A stretch of DNA of 47,104 nt from Bacteroidales bacterium (GTDB lineage Bacteria > Bacteroidota > Bacteroidia > Bacteroidales > VadinHA17), in assembly GCA_030596125.1 (NCBI GenBank), contig JAUVKT010000011.1, positions 1-47,104 of the forward strand, read 5' to 3'. A model generated the notes under the pieces. It saw only the letters and a list, made by a program, of their open reading frames with translations, made no database searches and was not told the DNA's origin. A program made the position numbers and the translations under genes. Shown piece after piece: positions 18,308 through 26,764 of this stretch (position 1 is the first letter of the stretch; every line of letters begins with the position of its first letter).

Positions 18308-18649
18308 TTACGTAAAACTCTCAATGCAACTCTCTAAATCGTCAAATAGTTCAAATACGGTATGTAACTGAAGACTCTCAAACAGTGCCCTTATTTCACT
18401 GCTTAGTCCACATATTTTTAATACTCCGTAGTTGTTTCGTGCAGTTTTCATTGTTATCAGAAAACAACCAAATCCCGAACTATCTATATACTTAATACCA
18501 TTGAGGTCAATAATTACCCTGGCATTGGGAGAATAAAAAAGTTTTTGCAATTGTTCTCTTGCTTCATCCGCAATAAGCGCATTGAACTTTTCAAGACCAT
18601 CGAATGAGAACTGTACAATATTATTTTCTAGTTCGGTTATATTAATCAT
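18308..18649 (-). CDS. STAS-domain protein
   Basis: Second STAS protein of the window, 113 residues. The phospho-acceptor loop KYIDSSGFGCFLI has Ser57-Ser58, aligned with the SpoIIAA phospho-site. It overlaps the upstream Hpt gene by 4 nt (AATGATT arrangement), so the two are translationally coupled. With a SiaB-type kinase 4.5 kb away it is a candidate substrate of a GHKL kinase; this is inference from proximity. Confidence 0.86.
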   Translation of the reverse strand: MINITELENNIVQFSFDGLEKFNALIADEAREQLQKLFYSPNARVIIDLNGIKYIDSSGFGCFLITMKTARNNYGVLKICGLSSEIRALFESLQLHTVFELFDDLESCIESFT

Positions 18650-18996
18650 TCTTCAAGATTATTGAGGTAGATATCGAGTTCGGTAATGGCAATATCGGTT
18701 TGTGCTTTAAAATCAGATATATAACCCGGATAGGTGTCGGCCTCTTCTCCGGTTTTTGCTTTTAGTTCGAGATATTTCAGCTTCATGGCCATATCTTCCA
18801 TTCCCATTATAGCTATTGAAGATTTAGCTTTATGAGCAAGCAGCCCGAGGTCATAATAGTTCTTTTCTTCAAGTAGTTTACTCATTTCATCATTAAATTC
18901 AATTACCTGGTCTTTGAAGATCCCGATCATTTCAGATATAATTTCCTTAGATCCTCCGCAGACTTCTTCAAGATATGAAACATTAATGATTTTCAT
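18646..18996 (-). CDS. Hpt (histidine phosphotransfer) domain protein
   Basis: Stand-alone four-helix phosphotransfer protein, 116 residues. The phospho-accepting His55 is in GLLAHKAKSSIAIMGME, a good match to the AHxLKGxxxxxG pattern with Lys57 and Ser59. No receiver domain or hybrid kinase is in the window, so its donor is unknown. First gene of the minus-strand group; a possible -7 element lies 36 nt upstream. Confidence 0.86.
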   Translation of the reverse strand: MKIINVSYLEEVCGGSKEIISEMIGIFKDQVIEFNDEMSKLLEEKNYYDLGLLAHKAKSSIAIMGMEDMAMKLKYLELKAKTGEEADTYPGYISDFKAQTDIAITELDIYLNNLEE

Positions 18997-19031
18997 GAGT
19001 TTACGGCTAATGTATTATGTTCAGTTTTAAG

Positions 19032-19039
19032 CAAAAATA
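19032..19039 (-). promoter_or_regulatory. Candidate -7 element for hpt-STAS operon
   Basis: TATTTTTG on the minus strand, matching TAnnTTTG; no -33 element seen. Confidence 0.3.
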
Positions 19040-19144
19040 TAAAAATTTGAGACCATGACTATAAAAAAGTGAAAAATATTTGATAAGGCGATCGATAGTC
19101 TGAATAAAATAACCTATATTTTGTTGATAAATTAAAATGCTTTT

Positions 19145-20515
19145 ATGATGAAAATTTTATTAGTCTTTGTTTTGTTTTTTCTGTTTGGTATTATGCATAA
19201 TGTTAATGCCCAGGAGAATCCTAAAATAGTAAAATCAGAATTTGTAATTGACAAGGATGGTGCCGGCCAGGCATGGGGACATGTAAGGAAAGGTGATAAA
19301 TATTATAAAATTGGAGGGGGACTTTATGTTGAGGCAATTAAACACTATGAACAGGCTGTCGGATTTAATACTGACAATGCAGCGTTGAATTATAAGCTGG
19401 GTGTAGCTAATCTCCTTGGAGGTGATCAGCAATCGGCGCTTCCATATTTTCTTAAATCACATATACTTGATTCGGATATTACTGATGATATTTTTTTATT
19501 AACCGGAAGGGCTTATCAGTACAGGGGAGATTACGGTAAGGCAATCGATTGTTATAATATTTATTCAAATGATGCTATTGAGAACGGGACCCTTGATATT
19601 GATGTGAGCAGATATATCAGGGAGTGTAACAATGCGATTGAGATGGCAGATGCCGGGCCGGAATTGGAGATTTGCAATCTGGGGAATTCAATTAACTCAT
19701 CCGAAGATGATTATTCACCGGTTATCTCAGGTGATGGAAAGCTATTGTATTTTACCTCTCGAAGGTGTTTATATGAAAAGGGAGAAAGAGTGAAGTTTGA
19801 TATGAAATGGGATGAGAATATTTTTGTTTCTGCTTTATCTGATAGTGGATGGGAGCAGGCAGGATCGGTGGCAAAGGTTAATTCCGAAGTCAATGAGGGC
19901 ATCCTTTATGTAAATAATGAGAATACTATTATGTTCATATATGCCGGTTGGACGGGTAATGGAGATATCTATTTTCTTACTTCAAAAAAAGATAAATGGA
20001 GTAAGCCTCTTCCTATGGAAAACGGGATAAACAGTGCAGGCAGGGAGACATCTTTGGCATTTACAAAAACCGGCGATGAAATATACTTTACAAGTGACAG
20101 GAAAAAGGGAAGTTTTGGAGGGCGTGATATCTATTGCATTAAGAGGATAAAGAAGAACAGGTGGACCAAACCATATAACCTTGGAATAAATATAAATTCC
20201 CCGAACAATGAAGAGGCGGTATGGGTCTCTGTAACTGGTGATACGCTTTGGTTTAGCTCAAATGGTCATGAAGGAATAGGAGGATATGATATTTTTATGA
20301 GTACAAGGGATGAGTCAGGGGAGTGGTCTAAACCGGAAAATATGGGTATTCCGGTTAATACACAGTGGGATGATTTGTTCTACCGGCCTTCGGCAACCGA
20401 TCATAAATTATCATATTTTTCTTCGAACCGACCTGGAGGGAGTGGCGGATTAGATATATATACTATCCGGATTGTAGCCTCAGATAGTACAAATTCATAT
20501 CCTCTCAGGCATTGA
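19145..20515 (+). CDS. Exported TPR and PD40 (WD40-like) repeat protein
   Basis: 456 residues with a signal peptide (hydrophobic residues 4-18, cleavage after NVNAQ). Residues 35-150 hold TPR-like helices (YVEAIKHYEQAV, YGKAIDCYNIYS). From about 170 to the end are PD40-type beta-propeller blades with repeated LYFTSRR, IYFTSDRKKGSFGGRDIY, LWFSSNGHEGIGGYDIF and SYFSSNRPGGSGGLDIY segments. The order TPR then PD40 resembles the type IX secretion protein PorE and its paralogues, but the C-terminal OmpA-like peptidoglycan-binding domain is missing. Periplasmic or outer-membrane scaffold is a reasonable guess; specific role unknown. Confidence 0.82.
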   Translation: MMKILLVFVLFFLFGIMHNVNAQENPKIVKSEFVIDKDGAGQAWGHVRKGDKYYKIGGGLYVEAIKHYEQAVGFNTDNAALNYKLGVANLLGGDQQSALPYFLKSHILDSDITDDIFLLTGRAYQYRGDYGKAIDCYNIYSNDAIENGTLDIDVSRYIRECNNAIEMADAGPELEICNLGNSINSSEDDYSPVISGDGKLLYFTSRRCLYEKGERVKFDMKWDENIFVSALSDSGWEQAGSVAKVNSEVNEGILYVNNENTIMFIYAGWTGNGDIYFLTSKKDKWSKPLPMENGINSAGRETSLAFTKTGDEIYFTSDRKKGSFGGRDIYCIKRIKKNRWTKPYNLGININSPNNEEAVWVSVTGDTLWFSSNGHEGIGGYDIFMSTRDESGEWSKPENMGIPVNTQWDDLFYRPSATDHKLSYFSSNRPGGSGGLDIYTIRIVASDSTNSYPLRH

Positions 20516-20572
20516 CCGGGAAGGCGGACAACGGAATTGATTATGATTTATCCATTATTAATTCAAATTTTA

Positions 20573-20580
20573 TAAATTTG
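20573..20580 (+). promoter_or_regulatory. Candidate -7 element for gcvT
   Basis: TAAATTTG, 31 nt before the gcvT start; matches TAnnTTTG. No convincing -33. Confidence 0.35.
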
Positions 20581-20611
20581 TAGATTACTAAATTTCTAAA
20601 TATCAAATTCA

Positions 20612-21712
20612 ATGAAGCATACAGCTTTTACTAAATTTCATGAAGACCTTGGTGCCAGATTGGTTCCTTTTGCCGGTTATATTATGCCAATAGAATATAC
20701 GGGGATTAATGAAGAACATATAACTGTACGCGAAAAAGTTGGTGTTTTTGATGTTTCTCACATGGGAGAATTCTGGGTTACCGGTCCTAAAGCATTTGAT
20801 TTTCTGCAGTATGTAACATCTAATGATGTTTCGGTACTGGTAGATGGGAAAATACAATACTCATGTTATCCTAATGGCAAAGGAGGCATTGTTGATGATT
20901 TGCTGGTTTACAGATTTAATGATGAAAAATATCTGCTGGTTGTAAATGCCTCAAATATTGAAAAAGACTGGAACTGGTGTGTTAAGCAGGCTGAAAAATT
21001 TGGGATGTCACCGGGTAACGGTCTTGAAAACGTCTCGGATTCTATTGCCCAGTTAGCTGTTCAGGGTCCGCTTGCTTTAAAAGCGATGCAGAAACTTACC
21101 TCTGAGAATGTTACAGATATGGAGTATTACACCTTTAAGGAGATTGAATTTGCCGGAATCAATGATCTGCTTTTTTCGACAACCGGATATACTGGTGCTG
21201 GTGGATGTGAGATTTATGTAAGAAATGAAGATGCCGAAAGACTTTGGCATGCTGTTTTTGAAGCAGGAGAAGAGTTTGGAATAAAGCCGATAGGTTTGGC
21301 TGCCAGAGATACACTTAGACTGGAAATGGGATATTGTCTTTATGGAAATGATATTGACGATACTACCTCTCCTATTGAGGCAGGTCTTGGCTGGATAACC
21401 AAATTTAATGATAATAAGAACTTCATCGACAAGGATATTCTTTCCAGGCATAAAGAGGAGGGAGTTGAACGTCGTCTGAAAGGTTTCGAGATGATTGATC
21501 GTGGAATTCCAAGGCACCATTATGAGGTTGTAAATGCCGGCGGAGAAATTATTGGCACAGTAACATCCGGCACAATGTCTCCTATGATGAAGAGGGGTAT
21601 CGGAATGGCTTATCTTGTAAAGGGGTACTGGAAAGAGGGTGCTGAGATATTTATCAGAGTACGTAACAAAGATCTTAAAGCTGAAGTTGTTAAATTGCCT
21701 ATCTATAAATAG
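20612..21712 (+). CDS. gcvT: Aminomethyltransferase (glycine cleavage T protein)
   Basis: Transfers the aminomethyl carbon from lipoyl-GcvH to tetrahydrofolate. 366 residues, standard length. Seen: [21 protein letters not shown] near the N-terminus, [29 protein letters not shown] with the catalytic Asp region, [29 protein letters not shown] and the C-terminal [21 protein letters not shown]. Other glycine cleavage genes (gcvH, gcvP) are not in the window. Serine genes lie 850 nt downstream, which fits one-carbon metabolism. Confidence 0.96.
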   Translation: MKHTAFTKFHEDLGARLVPFAGYIMPIEYTGINEEHITVREKVGVFDVSHMGEFWVTGPKAFDFLQYVTSNDVSVLVDGKIQYSCYPNGKGGIVDDLLVYRFNDEKYLLVVNASNIEKDWNWCVKQAEKFGMSPGNGLENVSDSIAQLAVQGPLALKAMQKLTSENVTDMEYYTFKEIEFAGINDLLFSTTGYTGAGGCEIYVRNEDAERLWHAVFEAGEEFGIKPIGLAARDTLRLEMGYCLYGNDIDDTTSPIEAGLGWITKFNDNKNFIDKDILSRHKEEGVERRLKGFEMIDRGIPRHHYEVVNAGGEIIGTVTSGTMSPMMKRGIGMAYLVKGYWKEGAEIFIRVRNKDLKAEVVKLPIYK

Positions 21713-21746
21713 ACTACCTGCCATTCAATGGTAAACAGTGTTCTAT

Positions 21747-22472
21747 ATGGTTAAAAGAGATCTGGAAACCTGTCTTTCACCTGCTATGTCGGGTGTTCAT
21801 CTTAATAGTAATTCCATAGTGGTTGTTATTGATACGCTAAGGGCTACATCTGCAATTTGTAATGCTTTAGAAAACGGGGCTGTCAGCCTTAAACCCGTTG
21901 GAACAGTTGAGGAGGCTAAAAGACTGAAGGAGAAAGGCTTTCTGGTTGCTGCCGAGCGTGATGGATATGTTTTGGATTTTGCTGACTTTGGAAATTCTCC
22001 TTTCAATTTTACTCCTGAAAGAGTTAGGGGTAAAAGCATAGTTTACAGCACTACCAATGGTACACGTACAATTGAAATTGCTTCGGCAGGATATATGGTT
22101 GTGATTGGTTCGTTCCTGAACATTTCAGCTCTTGCAGACTGGCTGAAAGAGCAAGACAGAGATGTTTTGCTGCTTTGTGCCGGATGGAAGGATAAGATAA
22201 ATATTGAGGATTCCCTTTTTGCCGGGGCACTGGCCAGGCGATTGCTTGATAGCGACGTTTTTGAGACAAAGTGTGATTCTGTAAAGATCACTCTTGATAT
22301 GTGGAGCCTTGCAAAGGGTGATATCCTGGGTTATCTTGAGAAGGCTGCCCAGAGGAGCAGACTAAGGGAAAAAGGACTGGATGATTGTATCCCTTTTTGT
22401 CATACACCCGATTCGACCAGGGTTATACCAGTATATAATAATGGAATTATTACCAGATTAAAGGTTGTTTAG
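21747..22472 (+). CDS. comB: ComB-like 2-phosphosulfolactate phosphatase family protein
   Basis: Mg-dependent acid phosphatase family whose founding member makes sulfolactate in coenzyme M synthesis. About 241 residues. Family segments: VVIDTLRATSAICNALENGA, GFLVAAERDGYVLDFADFGNSPF, IVYSTTNGTRTIE and CAGWKDKINIEDSLFAGALA. I prefer ATG at 21747 (MVKRDLETCLSP) over a GTG three codons upstream; neither has a Shine-Dalgarno. No ComA, ComC or other sulfonate gene is adjacent, so the substrate in this organism is open. It lies 34 nt behind gcvT, probably cotranscribed. Confidence 0.87.
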   Translation: MVKRDLETCLSPAMSGVHLNSNSIVVVIDTLRATSAICNALENGAVSLKPVGTVEEAKRLKEKGFLVAAERDGYVLDFADFGNSPFNFTPERVRGKSIVYSTTNGTRTIEIASAGYMVVIGSFLNISALADWLKEQDRDVLLLCAGWKDKINIEDSLFAGALARRLLDSDVFETKCDSVKITLDMWSLAKGDILGYLEKAAQRSRLREKGLDDCIPFCHTPDSTRVIPVYNNGIITRLKVV

Positions 22473-22512
22473 TAGCATAACAGGAAGTTAAAAATTTAAT
22501 GGTTTAATTTTA

Positions 22513-22520
22513 TAGCTTTG
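22513..22520 (+). promoter_or_regulatory. Candidate -7 element for serC operon
   Basis: TAGCTTTG, 46 nt before the serC start; matches TAnnTTTG. Confidence 0.4.
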
Positions 22521-22566
22521 TTAGATGATCTGAAATTATTGAACTAATTACTTAAAATTTGTATAT

Positions 22567-23637
22567 ATGAAGAAACATAATTTTTACGCCGGACCTTCGA
22601 TTCTTTCCCAATTTACAATTGATAATGTTATAGAAGGAGTCAGGGACTTTGCCGGTACCGGATTATCTGTGCTTGAAGTATCTCACAGGAGTAAAGAGTT
22701 TGTTGCTGTAAATGACCAGGCACAGGCACTCTTTAAAGAGTTGTTAGAAATTCCCGACGGCTATCATGTGCTTTTCCTGGGCGGTGGAGCAAGTTTGCAG
22801 TTTACAATGATTCCTATGAACCTGTTTAAAACCAAAGCTGCATATCTGAATACCGGTTCATGGGCATCAAAGGCCCTTAAAGAGGCTAAGATATATGGTG
22901 AAGTTGTTGAAGTAGCTTCATCAAAGGATGCCAACTTTAACTATATCCCAAGAGATTATTCTGTTCCTTCAGATGCAGACTATTTCCATATCACAACCAA
23001 TAATACGATTTACGGGACTGAAATTAAGAGCGATCTGGATGTTGGTATTCCACTGGTAGCGGATATGTCTTCAGATATTTTCAGCCGCCGTATTGATGTT
23101 TCAAAATACGCTATAATTTATGGTGGGGCACAAAAGAACCTTGCTCCTTCAGGAGTCGCTTTTGCTATTGTGAAGGAGGATATTCTGGGTAAGGTGGATC
23201 GTGCTATTCCTACAATGCTCGATTATAAAACACATATCGATAAGGAGTCTATGTTCAATACACCTCCTGTTCTTCCTATTTTTGCTGCATTTCAGACACT
23301 TAAGTGGCTTAAATCTAATGGGGGTATAGAGGCAATGAACAAAGTAAATGTTGAGAAAGCAGACATGCTCTACTCCGAAATAGAAAGAAACAAACTTTTT
23401 GTTCCTGCAGTTTCCAAAGACGAGGATCGTTCGATTATGAATATATGCTTTGTAATGACTGATGAATATCAGGAGCTGGAGCAGGATTTCAATAGTTTTG
23501 CATCATCAAAAGGGATGGTAGGTATTAAAGGCCACAGGTCGGTTGGTGGTTTCCGTGCTTCAACATATAACGCTTTACCTACGGAGAGTGTTGCTGCACT
23601 GATTGATGTAATGAAAGAATTTGAATCAAACCATTAA
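22567..23637 (+). CDS. serC: Phosphoserine aminotransferase
   Basis: PLP enzyme converting 3-phosphohydroxypyruvate to phosphoserine. 356 residues. Seen: N-terminal [51 protein letters not shown], and the PLP lysine Lys190 in [18 protein letters not shown]-terminal [17 protein letters not shown]. First gene of the block serC-serA-DUF1015, with an 11-nt gap to serA. Confidence 0.97.
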   Translation: MKKHNFYAGPSILSQFTIDNVIEGVRDFAGTGLSVLEVSHRSKEFVAVNDQAQALFKELLEIPDGYHVLFLGGGASLQFTMIPMNLFKTKAAYLNTGSWASKALKEAKIYGEVVEVASSKDANFNYIPRDYSVPSDADYFHITTNNTIYGTEIKSDLDVGIPLVADMSSDIFSRRIDVSKYAIIYGGAQKNLAPSGVAFAIVKEDILGKVDRAIPTMLDYKTHIDKESMFNTPPVLPIFAAFQTLKWLKSNGGIEAMNKVNVEKADMLYSEIERNKLFVPAVSKDEDRSIMNICFVMTDEYQELEQDFNSFASSKGMVGIKGHRSVGGFRASTYNALPTESVAALIDVMKEFESNH

Positions 23638-23648
23638 AATATTTAATT

Positions 23649-24569
23649 ATGAAAGTTCTGATTGCTACGGAAAAACCATTTGCACCAGTTGCAGTGGAAG
23701 GAATAAAGGGAGTAATAGATGGTGCCGGGTATGAGTTGGCTTTACTTGAGAAATATACGGATAAACAGGACCTACTGGATGCAGTTGCAGATGCTGATGC
23801 TATTATTGTAAGAAGCGATAAGATTACTGCTGAGGTTATTGAAGCTGCCAAAAATCTTAAAATTGTTGTACGGGCGGGAGCAGGTTACGACAATCTCGAC
23901 CTGGAGGCATGTAGTGCAAAGGATATTATTGCAATGAATACGCCGGGACAGAATTCAAATGCAGTTGCAGAACTTGCTCTGGGGATGATGGTATTTATGG
24001 CAAGGGGTGGCTTCAATGGTAAGCCGGGAACCGAATTGCGAAAAAAAAACCTTGGTATACATGCTTATGGCAATGTTGGCAGATATGTTGCTGCTATTGC
24101 AAAGGGCTTTGGAATGGATGTTTATGCCTTTGATCCTTTTGTAAGTAGTGACGCGATAGAGAAAGATGGTGTTATTCCTGTTGGCTCAGTTGAAGAGCTC
24201 TATTCAAAGTGTCAGTATGTTTCATTGCATATTCCGGCAACGGCAGAGACAAAGGGTTCTATTGGCTATAAGCTGCTATCCGGAATGCCTGCAAACGGTG
24301 GTCTGATAAACACAGCCCGTAAGGAGGTAATAAACGAGGAGGAATTGCTTAAAGTAATGGAAGACAGGGCGGATTTTGTTTATATTTCTGATATAGCTCC
24401 GGATTGTATTGACACTTTTAATGCCAGGTACGAAGGCAGATTTTTCTTTACTCCTAAAAAGATGGGAGCTCAGACTGCCGAGGCAAATATAAACTCAGGA
24501 TTAGCTGCTGTTAACCAGATAGTGGCATTCCTTGAGAAGGGTGACGAAACATTCAGAGTAAATAAATAA
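23649..24569 (+). CDS. serA: D-3-phosphoglycerate dehydrogenase, short form with Lys in place of catalytic His
   Basis: NAD-dependent first step of serine synthesis. 306 residues, so it lacks the C-terminal ACT regulatory domain. Rossmann motif LGIHAYGNVGRYVAAIAK at 135-152, substrate-binding VVRAGAGYDNLD at 73-84, and Arg224 in INTARKEVINEEELL. In most family members the catalytic His sits in a TPHIGA-type motif; here the site reads TPKKMGAQTAEA (Lys270-Lys271). This matches the described lysine-type short PGDHs related to Bacteroides and Entamoeba enzymes. It therefore should be active but not serine-inhibited through an ACT domain (inference). Confidence 0.95.
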   Translation: MKVLIATEKPFAPVAVEGIKGVIDGAGYELALLEKYTDKQDLLDAVADADAIIVRSDKITAEVIEAAKNLKIVVRAGAGYDNLDLEACSAKDIIAMNTPGQNSNAVAELALGMMVFMARGGFNGKPGTELRKKNLGIHAYGNVGRYVAAIAKGFGMDVYAFDPFVSSDAIEKDGVIPVGSVEELYSKCQYVSLHIPATAETKGSIGYKLLSGMPANGGLINTARKEVINEEELLKVMEDRADFVYISDIAPDCIDTFNARYEGRFFFTPKKMGAQTAEANINSGLAAVNQIVAFLEKGDETFRVNK

Positions 24570-24584
24570 CCGGTAAAATTTGTT

Positions 24585-25835
24585 ATGGCTATTATTAAAC
24601 CATTTAGAGCATTACGACCGCCAAAAGTGTATGCACAGGAAGTGGCATGCCTGCCATATGATGTAATGAATATTGAGGAAGCTAAAGAGATGGCTGCCGG
24701 CAAAGAGAGATCATTATTACATATTACAAGGTCTGAAATTGACCTTCCTGAAGGTATTGATGTACATAGTGAAGAGGTGTATAACAGATCTGTCACCAAT
24801 TTTGCTGCCTGGCAGGAAAAAGGATGGTTAAAACAGGATTCTGAACCTCATTACTATATTTATGCCCAGACAATGGGTGATCGTACACAATATGGTATAG
24901 TCGGAGCCGCTTCAGTTGATGATTACCTGAATGGTATTATCAGGAAGCATGAACTTACAAGACCTGATAAAGAGGAAGACCGTATGATCCATGTCAGGGT
25001 TAACAATGCCAATATTGAACCGGTATTCTTTACCTACCCCGCGGTCAGGGAAATAGATGATATAGTGGAGAGCATTGTAAAGAATGAAGAAGCTGAATAT
25101 GATTTTGTTGCTGAAGATGGTTTTGGTCATCACTTCTGGGTAGTAAGGGATGCTGAGGTTAATAAAAAATTAGAGGACCTGTTTCTTTCCAGAGTTCCCT
25201 ATACTTATGTTGCTGACGGACATCATAGAACAGCAGCGGCAGCTCTCGTAGGTAAAGAGAAGCGGCAGAAAAAACCGGAGTATACAGGTGATGAAGAGTT
25301 TAATTTTTTTCTTGCCGTCCATTTTCCTGATGACCAGTTACAGATAATAGACTATAACAGGGTTGTTAAGGATCTCAACGGAAACAGTCCCGATGAGTTT
25401 ATCGCTAAATTAAAAGAGAATTTTGATATGGTGGAGAAAGGCGCAGATATTTACAAGCCTGATTCACTTCATAATTTTTCTATGTATCTTGGGGGTAAAT
25501 GGTATAGCCTCACAGCCAAAGCTGATACTTATGATGATAATGATCCGATAGGCGTTCTGGATGTAACAATTCTTACAAGTTCAATTCTCTCACCGATACT
25601 CGATATACAGGATCTTAGAAGAGCAAAGAGGATAGAATTTGTAGGAGGTATAAGAGGCCTTGGCGAAATCAAAAGAAGAGTCGATAGTGGAGAAATGGAG
25701 GTAGCTTTCGCCCTTTACCCGGTTTCTATGCAACAATTGATAAATATTGCTGATTCAGGTAATATTATGCCACCTAAGACTACATGGTTTGAACCAAAAC
25801 TGCGTAGCGGACTGGCAATACACCTGCTTGATTGA
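24585..25835 (+). CDS. DUF1015 family protein
   Basis: 416 residues, conserved cytoplasmic family without an assigned reaction that I can state with certainty. N-terminal IKPFRALRPPKVYAQEVACLPYDVMN is the family signature; TYVADGHHRTAAAALVG around 205-220 carries an Asp-Gly-His-His-Arg motif reminiscent of the Gly-x-His-Arg loop of ParB/sulfiredoxin-fold enzymes, some of which are free-serine kinases. It starts 15 nt after serA and is followed by a terminator, so it belongs to the serine operon. As serB is absent from the window, a role in phosphoserine/serine interconversion is an attractive guess only. Confidence 0.85.
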   Translation: MAIIKPFRALRPPKVYAQEVACLPYDVMNIEEAKEMAAGKERSLLHITRSEIDLPEGIDVHSEEVYNRSVTNFAAWQEKGWLKQDSEPHYYIYAQTMGDRTQYGIVGAASVDDYLNGIIRKHELTRPDKEEDRMIHVRVNNANIEPVFFTYPAVREIDDIVESIVKNEEAEYDFVAEDGFGHHFWVVRDAEVNKKLEDLFLSRVPYTYVADGHHRTAAAALVGKEKRQKKPEYTGDEEFNFFLAVHFPDDQLQIIDYNRVVKDLNGNSPDEFIAKLKENFDMVEKGADIYKPDSLHNFSMYLGGKWYSLTAKADTYDDNDPIGVLDVTILTSSILSPILDIQDLRRAKRIEFVGGIRGLGEIKRRVDSGEMEVAFALYPVSMQQLINIADSGNIMPPKTTWFEPKLRSGLAIHLLD

Positions 25836-25856
25836 ATATTTATTATAATCTTAAAT

Positions 25857-25886
25857 GCCCTTGGTAAATATCAGGGGCTTTTTTAT
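25857..25886 (+). terminator. Intrinsic terminator of serC-serA-DUF1015
   Basis: Stem GCCCTTG (25857-25863) with CAGGGGC (25872-25878), one G-T wobble, 8-nt loop, then TTTTTTATTTTT. Confidence 0.8.
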
Positions 25887-25908
25887 TTTTATGAACTGAT
25901 TTACTGAA

Positions 25909-26589
25909 ATGAATATAGCTGAGAATATAAATAAAATAAAATCTGAGATTCCGGCTTCTGTAACACTGGTTGCTGTTTCAAAAACCAAACCTAATGCAGA
26001 TATTATGGAGGCATATAATAGCGGATTCAGTGTCTTTGGCGAGAACAGGGTTCAGGAACTGATTGATAAAAGACCTCAGCTGCCATCAGATATCAGCTGG
26101 CATATGATTGGACATCTGCAAACAAACAAAGTTAAATACATAGCAGGGTTTGTTGAAATGATTCATGCTGTCGACTCTTTGAAATTGGTGAATACAATTG
26201 ATAAAGAGGCTTCTAAGTATAACAGGGTAATAAATATTCTTCTCCAGTTCCATATTGCCAGAGAAGAGACAAAATATGGTTTTAATATTGAGGAGGTAAA
26301 TGAGATATTAAGCGATGAGCTTTTATGTAATCTCAAACATGTTAGAATATGTGGAGTAATGGGAATGGCTACTTTCACCGATGACACCTCACTAATCCGG
26401 TCTGAATTCAGATATTTAAAAGGTTGTTTTGATTCACTTAAAAACGGTATCTTTAATGATAAGAGCTATTTTACGGAGGTATCCATGGGGATGTCGGGTG
26501 ATTATTTAATAGCAATTGAGGAAGGAAGTACTATTATTAGAGTCGGAAGTTCTATATTTGGTGAAAGAAATTTTTGTGAGAAGAAGTGA
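25909..26589 (+). CDS. YggS/PROSC family PLP-binding protein
   Basis: Pyridoxal-phosphate homeostasis protein of the YggS family, a single alanine-racemase-like TIM barrel. 226 residues. PLP lysine Lys25 in LVAVSKTKP, FGENRVQEL, SWHMIGHLQTNKVKY, GVMGMATF and the phosphate-binding SMGMSGDYLIAIEEGSTIIRVGSSIFG at the end. Stands alone after the serine operon terminator. It binds PLP without a known catalytic reaction. Confidence 0.95.
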   Translation: MNIAENINKIKSEIPASVTLVAVSKTKPNADIMEAYNSGFSVFGENRVQELIDKRPQLPSDISWHMIGHLQTNKVKYIAGFVEMIHAVDSLKLVNTIDKEASKYNRVINILLQFHIAREETKYGFNIEEVNEILSDELLCNLKHVRICGVMGMATFTDDTSLIRSEFRYLKGCFDSLKNGIFNDKSYFTEVSMGMSGDYLIAIEEGSTIIRVGSSIFGERNFCEKK

Positions 26590-26617
26590 CTGAAGTTAAA
26601 AGTGACTAAAGTTAAAA
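26586..26617. repeat. Direct repeat shared with 18083-18265
   Basis: Two tandem copies of a 16-nt word, gtgactgaagttaaaa then gtgactaaagttaaaa, beginning in the stop region of the YggS gene. Confidence 0.7.
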
Positions 26618-26629
26618 AACTGAGGCTAA

Positions 26630-26738
26630 GGCTGAGGCTGAGGACTGAAGACTGAGGACTGAAGACTGAGGACTGAAGACTGAAGACTGAGGACTGAAGA
26701 CTGAAGACTGAAGACTGAAGACTGAAGACTGAAGACTG
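26630..26738. repeat. Heptanucleotide tandem repeat
   Basis: About 15 units of GACTGAA with GACTGAG variants, preceded by the hexamer-like gctgag/gctaag words. Lies between the YggS gene and the DHOD-like gene; the right end is only about 26 nt before the latter start. A related degenerate copy is at 10263-10325. Confidence 0.9.
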
Positions 26739-26764
26739 CCGACTAATTTAGATAAATCATATAG

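Noticed and set aside
21077-21724. 215-codon antisense ORF over gcvT
   Set aside because: The sense frame is a clear GcvT; the antisense peptide resembles no family.
26630-26738. CRISPR-like array
   Set aside because: Units are 7 nt, contiguous and without spacers; it is a simple tandem repeat.
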